From assembly GCA_016195265.1 (NCBI GenBank), contig JACPZW010000027.1, forward strand, positions 62,001 to 126,000: a stretch of DNA of 64,000 bases, in the 5' to 3' direction. Below the pieces are notes generated by a model. That model was not told where the DNA came from. It saw only the letters and a list, made by a program, of their open reading frames with translations, and did not search any database. This DNA is from Acidobacteriota bacterium (GTDB taxonomy: Bacteria > Acidobacteriota > Vicinamibacteria > Vicinamibacterales > CAVVIG01). This document shows, one piece after another, positions 1 to 8,799 of the stretch (the first letter of the stretch is position 1; each line of letters opens with the position of its first letter). Made by a program: the position numbers and the translations under genes.

Positions 1-37
1 GACGCGCAGACGTTAGGCTGCTAGAGTCGAGATACGG

Positions 38-637
38 ATGGCGAAGCAATCGAGAGCCGACCTTCTGCAACATCTCGATGACCAGGTCGGCTTTCTTCAA
101 ACCTCGGCGTGTCGTTATGACGCCGGCGTCTTCGCTGAGGCGAAGAGGTTAGCAACTCAGATACGCACGTTGGTGCACGACACCAAGAACTGCAAGTCGC
201 TTCTCTTGCAGCTGGAAATGAAAGATCGTCGATTCCTCGACAGCGCTGCCGACCGTCCAGTTGGAATCGTGAGCAGCTACGCCGGCCTGGTTGGCATACG
301 AATGGAGCCCGGCCCGCCGCGATATGTCCCAAGTCTGAACACCTGGCCTACGCAGTTAGTGTCGTTCGACCGATGGTGGAATCGCGTGATCCTGGCGGAT
401 CTGAAGCGACGCGAGATTAGCCGATGCCGGTTGATCTTAGCCGTCGCGAACAAGGACGGCGGTGCGCACGTCGACCCTGAGCTTGACGATATCTATGCCG
501 AGTTGTCACGTCAGAATTCGATGGGACAATCTCACATCCGTGGCGACTCGCAGCAGCCAGTTCTCGGCGTGGACCATGCGTCAGTGCGGCAAGTCGCGCA
601 CGAGCTCCTTCCGGCCGAATTCGGCAAGGCGGGTTAG
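38..637 (+). CDS. Conserved hypothetical protein with an ANKDGGAHVDP-type motif
   Basis: A 199-residue soluble protein starting at ATG 38. I cannot assign a function. The central part carries a Trp-rich stretch (FDRWWN, about residue 110-115) followed about 30 residues later by ANKDGGAHVDP and an ELDDIYAEL helix. I recognise this arrangement from a widespread family of uncharacterised bacterial proteins. There is no signal peptide or membrane segment. The N-terminal third is predicted helical (LLQHLDDQVGFL, AKRLATQIRTLV). It stands alone on the + strand ahead of a roughly 480-base stretch without a convincing gene. Codon use looks less GC3-biased than in the genes to its right, compatible with transfer but not proof. 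Confidence 0.7.
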   Translation: MAKQSRADLLQHLDDQVGFLQTSACRYDAGVFAEAKRLATQIRTLVHDTKNCKSLLLQLEMKDRRFLDSAADRPVGIVSSYAGLVGIRMEPGPPRYVPSLNTWPTQLVSFDRWWNRVILADLKRREISRCRLILAVANKDGGAHVDPELDDIYAELSRQNSMGQSHIRGDSQQPVLGVDHASVRQVAHELLPAEFGKAG

Positions 638-1093
638 GCACGCGCCATTGCCGCTACGACAAGGTGAGAACGGCTCTCGCGTGCGCGATCGAGGCCGGGA
701 AACGCGTCCGCAAGCGTGACGGCCGCACGGCGCTGCTGATTCGCAACAGCCTCCGCTCGCATGAACGGGGCGAGCTGTATTTGGGTCGCGAGCGGTACTA
801 ACGCGGCAGCGGTGTCGATCGCTCGCCGACGTCTGAGCGCGCCGACTGGAACCGTTGCCGGAAGTCGGGCGCAGCGAGGCTTCCGCGGCGACTTCGTGAC
901 GCGCGATCCGTGGCGTTCAGAAAACCACTGGCGTTGGATCCGCGGACACACGCATCTGAAGCTAGCTGCTAGTCGCCGCGCGTGCGGAAGGGTACCGAGC
1001 GGAGACCGACTTCCCGGCGCGCGAATCGGAGGCGAGCGAGCGACACCGCTGTCGCGAAGATCGCTCGGCCGAAGCCTCGCGCCACGACACGTG
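638..1093. other. Stretch without a convincing gene
   Basis: About 455 bases. Short overlapping reading frames exist on both strands, but none has recognisable protein features. From about 648 to 801 one + frame reads a basic peptide ending GRERY and a TAA. It could be the remnant of a small gene, but I cannot name the family. No tandem-word array is visible here, unlike most other gaps. Confidence 0.35.
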
Positions 1094-1117
1094 AGTCCGG
1101 CTGAAGCCGGACTCTAC
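1094..1117. repeat. GTAG-headed palindrome overlapping the acyl-CoA synthetase stop
   Basis: AGTCCGGCTGAAGCCGGACT at 1094-1113 is a palindrome apart from its centre. It is followed by CTAC, so on the minus strand it reads GTAG then the hairpin. The TAG (1114-1116) is the stop codon of the synthetase gene. It is related in layout to the GTAG-headed hairpins elsewhere in the window. Confidence 0.7.
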
Positions 1118-2727
1118 TGGGTGGCGATCGCCGAACGGCGGCCGCGGAGCACGAACTTCTGAATCTTTCCCGTCGCGGTCTTCGGCAACTCCGTCACGAA
1201 GTTGAACGCGTGCGGACACTTGAAGTGCGCGAGGCGTTCGCGGACGAACACGCGCAGTTCATCCGGCGTCGCCGTTGCATTCGGCCTCAGGACGACGAAC
1301 GCGTGCGGCGCTTCGCCCCACTTCGCGTCCGGCAGGCCGACGACCGCGGATTCCTGCACGGCCGGATGCCGCAGCAGCACGCCTTCCACCTCGACCGACG
1401 AGATGTTCTCGCCGCCGCTGATGATGACGTCCTTCAGGCGATCGCGGATGTCGACGTAGCCGTCCGGATGCACGACGGCGGCGTCGCCGCTGTGGAAGTA
1501 CCCGCCGCGCAGCGCCTGCGCCGTCGCGTCCGGATCGTTGTAGTAGCCCTTCATGACGACGTTGCCGCGGACGACGATCTCGCCGACGGTGGCGCCGTCG
1601 CGAGGCACATCGTTCATCTCCTCGTCGACGACCCGCAGATCGCCCGACGTGATCAGCTCGACGCCCTGCCGCGCCTTAATGACCGCGCGCTCGGCCGGCG
1701 TGAGCGCGTCATGTTCCGGCCGCGGTTCGCTGACGGTGATGAACGGCGCGGTTTCCGTCAGCCCGTAGACGTGCGTGATCGTCCAGCCGAGCTCGCCCTC
1801 GATCCGCTCGATCGTCGCCGCAGCGGGCGGCGCTCCGGCCGTCACCACGCGAACGCCTTTCGGCGCACCGGCGCGCGCGTCAGCAGGCGCGTTGGCGACG
1901 CCGATGAGCACCGTCGGCGCGGCGCACAGTAGCGAAACGCGCTCGGCCTTGATCAGCTCGAACACTTTCACGGGATCGACTTTTCGCAGACAGACGTGGG
2001 CGGCGCCGACGGCGGTCACGGTCCACGTGAACGTCCAGCCGTTGGCGTGAAACATCGGCAGCGTCCACAGGTACCGATCGGCGAGGCCCATCGGTACGTG
2101 CAGCAGCGTCCCGACGGTGTTCATGTACGCGTTGCGGTGCGTGATCATCACGCCCTTGGGCCGCGACGTCGTGCCGGACGTGTAGTTGATGGTGAGGAGA
2201 TCGGCCTCTTCGATCGGCGGCCGCGCGAAGTCCGGCGAAGCGCCGGCGAGCAGCGCTTCGTAGTCGAGCCAACCCGCCTCCGCTCGATTTCCAGGCGCGC
2301 GAGCTTCGGCGAGGCGAGCCGGCCCGCCCTCGAGCGCGACGAAGTGCCGGACGCCGGGGATCTGATCGCGCACGCGATGGACTGTGTCGAGGTAGTCCTC
2401 GTGCGCGCAGACGACCGTCGATCCCGAGTGCGAGATGATGTACGCGATCTCGTCGTGGTTCAGGCGGTAGTTGATCGGGACCAGCACCGCGCCCATCTGC
2501 GGCACGCCGTAGAACGACTCGAGCTGCGCGTGCGTGTTCGGCGCGATGTAGGCGACGCGGTCGCCGGGTTTGACGTCGAGTGTCTGCAGCGCAGCGGACC
2601 ACCGATCGCATCGCTCGAAGAACTGCGCGTAGGTCAGGCGCAGCGCGCCGTCGACGAGCGCCTCGCGCTCGGGGTACAGGCAGCGGGTGCGGCGCGCGAA
2701 CTCGAGGGGGGTGAGAGGGACTTCCAT
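1114..2727 (-). CDS. Acyl-CoA synthetase (AMP-dependent synthetase/ligase)
   Basis: A 537-residue ANL-superfamily enzyme that activates a carboxylic acid, probably a medium- or long-chain fatty acid, to its CoA thioester through an acyl-adenylate in the cytoplasm. Visible motifs in order are the P-loop NYTSGTTSRPKGV (about 180-193), YGLTETAP (about 317-324), HSGD (about 412-415), the hinge region DRLKDVIISGGENISS (about 428-443), and the C-terminal catalytic lysine in PKTATGKIQK (about 517-526). Length is normal. The C-terminal stop is TAG from a GTAG-headed palindrome. The ATG at 2727 lies just beside a heptamer-repeat gap that separates it from the upstream PIG-L gene on the same strand. 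The exact substrate cannot be told from sequence. Confidence 0.93.
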   Translation of the reverse strand: MEVPLTPLEFARRTRCLYPEREALVDGALRLTYAQFFERCDRWSAALQTLDVKPGDRVAYIAPNTHAQLESFYGVPQMGAVLVPINYRLNHDEIAYIISHSGSTVVCAHEDYLDTVHRVRDQIPGVRHFVALEGGPARLAEARAPGNRAEAGWLDYEALLAGASPDFARPPIEEADLLTINYTSGTTSRPKGVMITHRNAYMNTVGTLLHVPMGLADRYLWTLPMFHANGWTFTWTVTAVGAAHVCLRKVDPVKVFELIKAERVSLLCAAPTVLIGVANAPADARAGAPKGVRVVTAGAPPAAATIERIEGELGWTITHVYGLTETAPFITVSEPRPEHDALTPAERAVIKARQGVELITSGDLRVVDEEMNDVPRDGATVGEIVVRGNVVMKGYYNDPDATAQALRGGYFHSGDAAVVHPDGYVDIRDRLKDVIISGGENISSVEVEGVLLRHPAVQESAVVGLPDAKWGEAPHAFVVLRPNATATPDELRVFVRERLAHFKCPHAFNFVTELPKTATGKIQKFVLRGRRSAIATQ

Positions 2728-2731
2728 GAGA

Positions 2732-2829
2732 ATTCAGATTTCAGAATTCAGAATTCAGATTGATTGAAGATTTCAGAGTGCGGGAATTCTAATCTGAAAT
2801 CTGAACTCTCAAATCTGAAATCTCATCTC
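2732..2829. repeat. 7-base tandem word array with inverted half
   Basis: Four units of the ATTCAGA type run 2732-2759. After about 28 bases of drifted sequence come five units of the reverse-complement type (TGAAATC phase, 2788-2822), and a last drifted unit to 2829 overlaps the TGA stop of the PIG-L gene (2823-2825). All units keep a 7-base step. The two halves could pair as an RNA or cruciform stem. Confidence 0.85.
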
Positions 2830-5675
2830 GCCGTCGCTTTTCCCAGCGAGAGGAGATTGGCGAGCAGCTGGTAAGCCCCGTCCGTCCCCACCGGCAGCTG
2901 ACGCCACAGGTTGAGCCCGACGTACACCCAGCGCCCTCTCCCGTAAATCGCCTCGACGAGCGCGCCGGTCTTCTCGCCTTTGTTGTATGGGAACGAATCT
3001 TCGATCGCGACGAGGTCGCGGTAGCGCGAGTCCTTTTCGCCGAGGAAATACAGCCCGCGCTCCTGCACCCAGTTCTTCCACGCGGCCTCGCCCACTTCGT
3101 TCGGCGTCGTGAACACCGGATCACGCGTCTCGAGCACCCGCACGGGCGCGGTTTCGTCGGTGACGCGATTCATGCTGACTTTTGCCGGGTACGGGCCGAA
3201 CTGCGCGTCGTTGAACTCGAACTTGTTGTACTGCACGATCGCCGTGCCGCCGTTGAAGACGTACTCGAGCAGGCGGCTGTTGTTCGCGCGCAGGTCGTCG
3301 CGCCGCTCATAGGCGCGGACACCCGTCACGATGGCGTCGAAGCGGGAGAGATTGCCCCACGCGAGATCGTCGGCGCCGATCATTTCGACTTTCATCCCGA
3401 GCTGCGCGATTGCGGGCGGCACCTGATCGCCCGTGCCCATCACGTAGCCGATCGTCATGTTCGCCGGCGTCCGGACGTCTATCACCTTCAGCTTCGTCTC
3501 GGCCGCGTCGTAGATGTGCGCGCGGCGGATGTGTGGATACTCGATCACCTGAAAGCCGCGATCGAACGTCTGGCCGCCGGACGACACGATCGCCTTGACG
3601 TGGTACTCGCCGACCGTCGCGGTCGGCGCGGGCTTCACCTGGAACCGGACGGTCTGCGATTCATCGGACCGCGTGAACTTCACCGGCAGCTCGGCCGGCG
3701 TCGCGGTCCAGCCTGGCGGCACCTCGAGCCTGACGACGCTGTCGGCGGCGGCCGGCGTGTCGTTGACGACGGTTACGCGGATCTCGCGATCCGCGGACGG
3801 CGGTCTGTCTGCCGATGGCACCGGCCCTGAGCTCGTCGAAGGGCCACGGCCGCCACGTCCCGTGGTGGCTGGGGCAGCACCTCGACCACGACCAGCCGGC
3901 GCGGGCGGCGGTGTCGACCGAATCGACGCCGCTGGCACAATCGCGACTTCCGGCGACACGCGGACGGAGAACGGCGGCACGACAATCAGCTCCGTCCGCT
4001 TCTCACCGCTGAAGATGTTGCCCTCGTAGCGGTGTTCCACGGGCAGGCCGTCAATCACTTCTTCGTTGCCGCCGGGGATCGCGAACGCGAGCGTCGCCTG
4101 CACGTAGAAGTCCGTCGGGCGGAACGGCCGGCCGAACGGCGCGTCCGCGTCAAACGTGTACCGCCCGGCTTCGCCCGCGCGGTGCCAGTACGGCTCGGTC
4201 ACGCGCGCGTTCTGCGGAATCACGACCGTCGGGTCGCAGTGCGCGACCTGATCCTTCTTCACCGACGTCAACATAGTCCCCGGGGGCCCGGCCGGCGCCG
4301 CCGGCGGACGGGGCGCACCCGGGAACGAGAACGTCGCGGTGAACGGCGTCAGCGTGCAGGCCGCGCTGCCATCAAAGCCCTCGAACTTGACCTGCTTGAC
4401 GCTGACCTCCGCGGCGCCGCGGTTCGCGATGATCACGTTGACCTTCGCCGTCTGTCCCGGCACGACGAGGCCATCGTCGGCGAGCGCCTCGACGCGGACG
4501 CCGTTGGCGAGGAGCGCCGCCTGCTGGAACTCGCGCTCCTTCTGAATCAGTCTGAAGCCGATTTCGGCACGGGCCTGATCGTCGAGCGTCAGCGTCCGGA
4601 GCTGGGCGCGCATCACGCGCGTCGCGTGGAGACCGGCGAGGAGCGGCGCCAGCGCGGCTTGATCCGATTCCGTGTCGAACCGCTTCTGCGCCGCCTGGAC
4701 CTGCGTCACGACCTGCGCAAGTCCGTCCACGAGCTCCTTCGGCGGCCGGACGCCCGCGAACTTCGCGAGCCCCGCGATCGTCGTGTCGATACCGTCGAAG
4801 AGCGACGTTTCGTCGCGGTCCATCTGGCCCGGAATCGCCGTCTCCGCGAGTTTGTAGATCGTCGTCGCCGGGCCCGGCAGCGACAGCAGCTGCGCCATCC
4901 CCTGGCACTTGTGCATGCTGCGCGCCTCGGTGCCGATCTCCTGGTACGTCTTACCGAGCAGCGTGTCGTAGCCCGAGAGGTTGATGCGCAGCGAGCGTCC
5001 CTGGACCGGCGGCTCGCCGGGGAATCCGAACGCGGCGAGGTAGTAGAACTTCTTCGGCTGCCACGGCCGCAGCCCGGCGTCGATCTGATCGGAGTACTTC
5101 GTCTTGTCGCCTGCGATCTTCACCGCGTCGCGCGTGATGATCGATGACGCCTGATGATGCTGGCCGCCGCCTTCGCCGGCGGGGGGCAGCCCGACGACGA
5201 CGTCGGGGCGGATCATCCGAATCAGCCGGACGTAGTCCGACGTGATTTCGTCGCGTCCCCACTTCTCGAACGTCTCTTCGAGGCTGAACGAGAACCCGAA
5301 GTCGACCGCGCGCGTGAAATACTGTTCGGCGCCGTCGAAGCGGTGCAGCGCCGCGAGCTCCTGCGTGCGCAGGACGCCGAGCGCTTCGAAGATCTCCGGA
5401 CCGATTTCGTTCTGGCCGCCGTTGCCGCGCGTCGCCGTCGCGAGCGCGGTCCGGTAGCCCTGCCCGCGGTTCAGCATCACGAGCAGCCCGTTGTTCTCAT
5501 CGTCGGGATGCGCGGTCGTGTGCAACAGGATGCCGGTGTTCGACAAATGTCGAAGCGCCAGCCCGAGGGCCACGTGCCCCTGCTCCTCGTCGAGGGGCAC
5601 GACGCGCATCTGGGCAGAGGGGAAGATCGAGAGAGCCGTGGAAAGACAGGCGGCTGCGAGAAGAACGCGCTTCAT
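2823..5675 (-). CDS. Exported PIG-L/LmbE-family deacetylase with C-terminal extension
   Basis: A 950-residue protein with a signal peptide (MKRVLLAAACLSTAL, cut near residue 21) and an N-terminal PIG-L zinc deacetylase domain. The metal motif HPDDE is at 56-60 and a second histidine motif HHQAS at 173-177. Members remove N-acetyl groups from sugars such as GlcNAc-linked substrates. The remaining 600 residues look like beta-sandwich modules (NEW3/NPCBM-like segment around 400-560 and again near 640-720) and a C-terminal domain of the glutamine-amidotransferase-like type. A Pro/Gly/Arg-rich linker around 590-630 contains GPSTSSGP, encoded by a palindromic repeat at 3823-3845. The large multi-domain form is common in Acidobacteria and Bacteroidetes. 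The substrate is unknown, but export suggests polysaccharide or glycan processing. Confidence 0.85.
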   Translation of the reverse strand: MKRVLLAAACLSTALSIFPSAQMRVVPLDEEQGHVALGLALRHLSNTGILLHTTAHPDDENNGLLVMLNRGQGYRTALATATRGNGGQNEIGPEIFEALGVLRTQELAALHRFDGAEQYFTRAVDFGFSFSLEETFEKWGRDEITSDYVRLIRMIRPDVVVGLPPAGEGGGQHHQASSIITRDAVKIAGDKTKYSDQIDAGLRPWQPKKFYYLAAFGFPGEPPVQGRSLRINLSGYDTLLGKTYQEIGTEARSMHKCQGMAQLLSLPGPATTIYKLAETAIPGQMDRDETSLFDGIDTTIAGLAKFAGVRPPKELVDGLAQVVTQVQAAQKRFDTESDQAALAPLLAGLHATRVMRAQLRTLTLDDQARAEIGFRLIQKEREFQQAALLANGVRVEALADDGLVVPGQTAKVNVIIANRGAAEVSVKQVKFEGFDGSAACTLTPFTATFSFPGAPRPPAAPAGPPGTMLTSVKKDQVAHCDPTVVIPQNARVTEPYWHRAGEAGRYTFDADAPFGRPFRPTDFYVQATLAFAIPGGNEEVIDGLPVEHRYEGNIFSGEKRTELIVVPPFSVRVSPEVAIVPAASIRSTPPPAPAGRGRGAAPATTGRGGRGPSTSSGPVPSADRPPSADREIRVTVVNDTPAAADSVVRLEVPPGWTATPAELPVKFTRSDESQTVRFQVKPAPTATVGEYHVKAIVSSGGQTFDRGFQVIEYPHIRRAHIYDAAETKLKVIDVRTPANMTIGYVMGTGDQVPPAIAQLGMKVEMIGADDLAWGNLSRFDAIVTGVRAYERRDDLRANNSRLLEYVFNGGTAIVQYNKFEFNDAQFGPYPAKVSMNRVTDETAPVRVLETRDPVFTTPNEVGEAAWKNWVQERGLYFLGEKDSRYRDLVAIEDSFPYNKGEKTGALVEAIYGRGRWVYVGLNLWRQLPVGTDGAYQLLANLLSLGKATAR
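3823..3845. repeat. Intragenic palindrome of the CTGAGC-TCGTCGAAGG type
   Basis: GGCCCTGAGC followed by TCGTCGAAGGGCC forms an imperfect hairpin inside the PIG-L gene. Read in frame on the minus strand it encodes GPSTSSGP within a low-complexity linker. Related CGAAGG palindromes occur at 44120-44175. Confidence 0.7.
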
Positions 5676-5691
5676 GAGTTTGATCTTACAG

Positions 5692-5727
5692 GGCCGGAGG
5701 GGCGGGAGTGGCAGGAAGGGCGGAAAA
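5692..5727. repeat. 9-base tandem word array upstream of the PIG-L gene
   Basis: Four 9-base units of the GGCGGGAGT type (GGCCGGAGG, GGCGGGAGT, GGCAGGAAG, GGCGGAAAA). They lie between the PIG-L start (5675) and the double hairpin at 5733. The same word, reverse-complemented, makes the array at 41688-41723. Confidence 0.8.
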
Positions 5728-5732
5728 GTAAA

Positions 5733-5790
5733 GTAGGCCGGGTCCTTTCGGACCCGGCTTGATCAGGCGGGTCCAGAGGACCCGCCCTAC
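5733..5790. repeat. GTAGG double-hairpin element (REPIN-like), copy 1
   Basis: A 58-base imperfect palindrome running GTAGG to CCTAC. It has two internal hairpins: GCCGGGTCC / GGACCCGGC with a TTTC loop, then GGCGGGTCC / GGACCCGCC. The spacer is TTGATCA. It lies between the TonB receptor and PIG-L genes, ten bases past the receptor stop. Confidence 0.92.
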
Positions 5791-5799
5791 ACACTACTG

Positions 5800-8718
5800 C
5801 TAGAAGCGCACCTTGAAGCCCAACTGGAACTTGCGCTGCTCGAAGCCCGATGGGTTCACGAACTGGTACGGATCGGCCGGGATCGCGGTGACCGGATTCC
5901 CCAGCGTGTCCACCGCCGTGGTCGTGTTGATCCCCTGGAGCTGCTGGATGTTGAAGGCGTTCTTCAGCTCCAGGATGATCTCGCCGCGCACGGAGCCGCG
6001 AATCGGCAGCCACCGCGTGTAGCGCATGTCCACGTTCTTGCGCACCGGCATGTACATGGAGTTGCGAGCGACGAAAAGCGGCCGATCGCTGCTCACGCCG
6101 TCGCCGTTCAGATCGCGGTTCGACGGAATGTTCACGGGCAGGCCGCTGTTGAGCTGAATCAGGACGCCGAGCTCGTTGCCGCTCAGCAGCTGTCTGACGA
6201 CGGCGTTCGACGAGTGATTGATCGACGTGTACACGATGTTGCCGTTGAAGCTGTGGCGCATGTCCAAGGGATTCGGGCCCAGATCGCGATCGATATTGCT
6301 CGGGTCCGACCGCCCGGCTTCCGACTGCACGGTCAACTGCGTCAGCAGCGGCGTGTTGTCCTCACCCTTGCCCAGCACGTACTGCAGGTTGAAGGAGACG
6401 CCCTGCGCGAAGCGCTTGTTCACGCTCACGGTCATCGACTTGAACGTGGATTCACCGATCGACCCCACCTGCTGAATGAGGTTGAAGCGCGGGTCGAGGC
6501 GCGTCGCCGCGCCGGCCGTCGTGCTGTAAATCGGCCGGCCGTCGGCGAGCGTGCCGATGGGATTGATCGGATTGATGTTCGTCACGACCGGCAGATCCGA
6601 GCCGCGCGCGTACATGAAGCCGACCGACGCCGATATGTCGCGCGCGAACGCGCGCTCCACCTGCACGTTGTTCTGCCACGTGTGCGCGACGACGAACGCC
6701 GGATCGATCGTCCACGGCGACTGCACGGCCAGCGTGCCCGTCGACACGCCGTTGGGGAACGCCGGCGCGCCCGCCGATGTGCCGCTGAACGAGTAGACGG
6801 GTGCTTTCGGCGACCCGCTCAACTGCAGCGCCTGCTCGTAGCCGCCGAGAATCGGCTGGTCGTACATGATCCCGGTGCTGGCCCGCAGCACCGTCTGCGA
6901 GTCCACGGACCACGCCACGCCCACGCGCGGACCGAAGTTGTTCTTGTCGATGTTGAACGACTGCGACGACGCGAGCGGCGCGTTGGCGAGTCCGTCCGGG
7001 TACAGGTAGAGGTCGTAGCGGACGCCGTAGAGAATCTTCACCTTCGGCGCGATCGCCCAGTCGTCCTGCACGAACCCGCTGAAGGTGTTCGTGGTCATGT
7101 TGAACGTCGGGTCGCCCGTGATCTGCGACATCGTCGTGTAGCCGCGCGGCGCCGTGCCGGCCTTGGCCGCGAGATACACGGCGACGGTCGGGAACGTGTA
7201 CGAGAACTGCGGCGCATTCGTCCGATCGTCGTAGATGTGCTGCCAGTCGAAGCCGAACTTGTAGCTGTGCGCCGCCCGGATGTAGGTGAAGTTGTCGATC
7301 AGCTGCGTGATGTTCTGCTTGAAGTCGAAGCCGGCATTGCCCTGGCCGGTGCCGGCCCACGGTCCGCCGAACGCGATCGACGGCGACGCGACCGAAATCG
7401 CCGGGCCCGTGCCCGAGTCCGAGTTGGCGTTCGAGCTCTGGTGCCGGTGTGCGTACTGGAAACGCAGTTCGTTCAGCCGGCTGGCCCCGAATGTCGACAC
7501 GAGCTGGCCCGCCGTCGAGTCCATCGCGTCGAGGAAGTCCGTCGCGCGCTCGAGGGTCAACGTGCCGCCGCCGCTGTTGTACGGCGCGTCGTTGTGGAAC
7601 CGCATCCAGCGCGCCGTCAGCCTGTGATCGTTGTTGATCTGATAGTCGGCCTTGCCGATGGCGAACTTGCCGGTCTGCACGTTCGGCGCGGCGTCAGGCT
7701 GCGCTTTGAGGCCGACCTGCGCGACGATCGCGGGATCGACGGTGATGAGGCTGCCCGACGACAGGTCGCGGCGCGTCTGCTCCCAGCCGCCGTAGAAGAA
7801 CAGCTTGTTCGGCACGATCGGGCCGCCGAAGGCCGCCGTGCCCGTGTCGACCTTCGTCGCCGGCAGAACCGCCGTCGACGCGACCGGCGGGCAGCTCGCG
7901 GCCGCCGTCGTGCTGCCGCAGCCGAAGAAGAACGGGAACGCGCTGAACGGATCGCGCCGGAAGAGGTAGCTCCCCTCGCCCTTGAACTTGTTCGTGCCCG
8001 ACGGCGTGATTGCGTTGTAGACCATGCCCATCGTCTGGCCGAACTCGGGCGCGAACCCCGTGGTCACGACTTTCACTTCCGCGATCGCGGTTTCAGAAAT
8101 CGGGAGGAGCCGCAGACCCGCGCGGTCCTTCTCCGTGTTCGTGTTGCCGTCGATCTGGTAGTTGATGCGCATCGCGGCGCCGTTGGCGGCGAGGCGCGGC
8201 ACGCCGAATTCGACGTTCTCGTAGCCGGTGACGCCGGGCTGCACGAGCGCGAAGTTGTACGGGTTGCGCGCCACGAGCGGCAGATTGTGGACCTCGAGGT
8301 CGCTCATCGTGTGGCCGATGTCGATCCGCGACGTATCGACAAGCGGGCTGTCGGCGTTGACCGTGATCGTCTCGCTGACGGCGCCGACGGCCATCGACAC
8401 GTTCACGACGGCGGTCGCGCCGACCGACACCGTGATGCCGGTCTGCGAATAGGTCTTGAATCCCTGGAGCTCGGCGGCCACGCGGTACGTGCCAAGCGGC
8501 AGCAGCGGCGCGCGGTAGAGGCCCTTCTCGTTGCTCACGACCGTGCGCGCGAGACCGGTGTCCACGTTGGTCACGGTGACCGTCACACCGGGCAGCACGC
8601 CGCCGGAACTGTCGGACACGATGCCTTCGATGGCGCCGTTGGCGGCCTGGGACTGCGCGAACGCCGGCGCGGCCAGCAGCAGCAGCGACAGGACCGCGGA
8701 AGAGAGAGCACGCAACAT
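5800..8718 (-). CDS. TonB-dependent receptor-like outer-membrane protein with carboxypeptidase regulatory-like domain
   Basis: A 972-residue protein with a clear signal peptide ending AAPAFAQSQA. Residues about 28-110 form a carboxypeptidase-regulatory-like beta-sandwich (GAIEGIVSDSSGGVLPGVTV, then GLYRAPLLPLGTYRV). It is followed by a plug domain (LVDTSRIDIGHTMSD, NYQIDGNTN, APEFGQTMG) and a long 22-strand-type barrel ending in FQLGFKVRF, an aromatic C-terminal OMP signature. This is the Oar-like or CarboxypepD_reg-TonB architecture multiplied in Acidobacteria, which mediates TonB-driven uptake of large substrates or adhesion. Which substrate is unknown. It is transcribed towards the PIG-L gene with a double hairpin between them. 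The 841-residue open frame on the opposite strand is a composition artefact. Confidence 0.93.
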   Translation of the reverse strand: MLRALSSAVLSLLLLAAPAFAQSQAANGAIEGIVSDSSGGVLPGVTVTVTNVDTGLARTVVSNEKGLYRAPLLPLGTYRVAAELQGFKTYSQTGITVSVGATAVVNVSMAVGAVSETITVNADSPLVDTSRIDIGHTMSDLEVHNLPLVARNPYNFALVQPGVTGYENVEFGVPRLAANGAAMRINYQIDGNTNTEKDRAGLRLLPISETAIAEVKVVTTGFAPEFGQTMGMVYNAITPSGTNKFKGEGSYLFRRDPFSAFPFFFGCGSTTAAASCPPVASTAVLPATKVDTGTAAFGGPIVPNKLFFYGGWEQTRRDLSSGSLITVDPAIVAQVGLKAQPDAAPNVQTGKFAIGKADYQINNDHRLTARWMRFHNDAPYNSGGGTLTLERATDFLDAMDSTAGQLVSTFGASRLNELRFQYAHRHQSSNANSDSGTGPAISVASPSIAFGGPWAGTGQGNAGFDFKQNITQLIDNFTYIRAAHSYKFGFDWQHIYDDRTNAPQFSYTFPTVAVYLAAKAGTAPRGYTTMSQITGDPTFNMTTNTFSGFVQDDWAIAPKVKILYGVRYDLYLYPDGLANAPLASSQSFNIDKNNFGPRVGVAWSVDSQTVLRASTGIMYDQPILGGYEQALQLSGSPKAPVYSFSGTSAGAPAFPNGVSTGTLAVQSPWTIDPAFVVAHTWQNNVQVERAFARDISASVGFMYARGSDLPVVTNINPINPIGTLADGRPIYSTTAGAATRLDPRFNLIQQVGSIGESTFKSMTVSVNKRFAQGVSFNLQYVLGKGEDNTPLLTQLTVQSEAGRSDPSNIDRDLGPNPLDMRHSFNGNIVYTSINHSSNAVVRQLLSGNELGVLIQLNSGLPVNIPSNRDLNGDGVSSDRPLFVARNSMYMPVRKNVDMRYTRWLPIRGSVRGEIILELKNAFNIQQLQGINTTTAVDTLGNPVTAIPADPYQFVNPSGFEQRKFQLGFKVRF

Positions 8719-8799
8719 ATGGGAAGACTCCTTAATTGATAGTCAGGAACTCCAAAGTATAGAACCTTGGACCCCGAACCGTGCCTCCTGAACGGCGTT

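Noticed and set aside
462-951. Small genes in the 460-950 region on both strands
   Set aside because: Overlapping frames without recognisable motifs or ribosome-binding sites. One possible remnant is mentioned in the gap entry only.
6214-8739. An 841-codon open frame opposite the TonB receptor gene
   Set aside because: It is Arg/Val/Asp-rich with no domain, and it mirrors the receptor gene. High-GC composition produces such long antisense frames.
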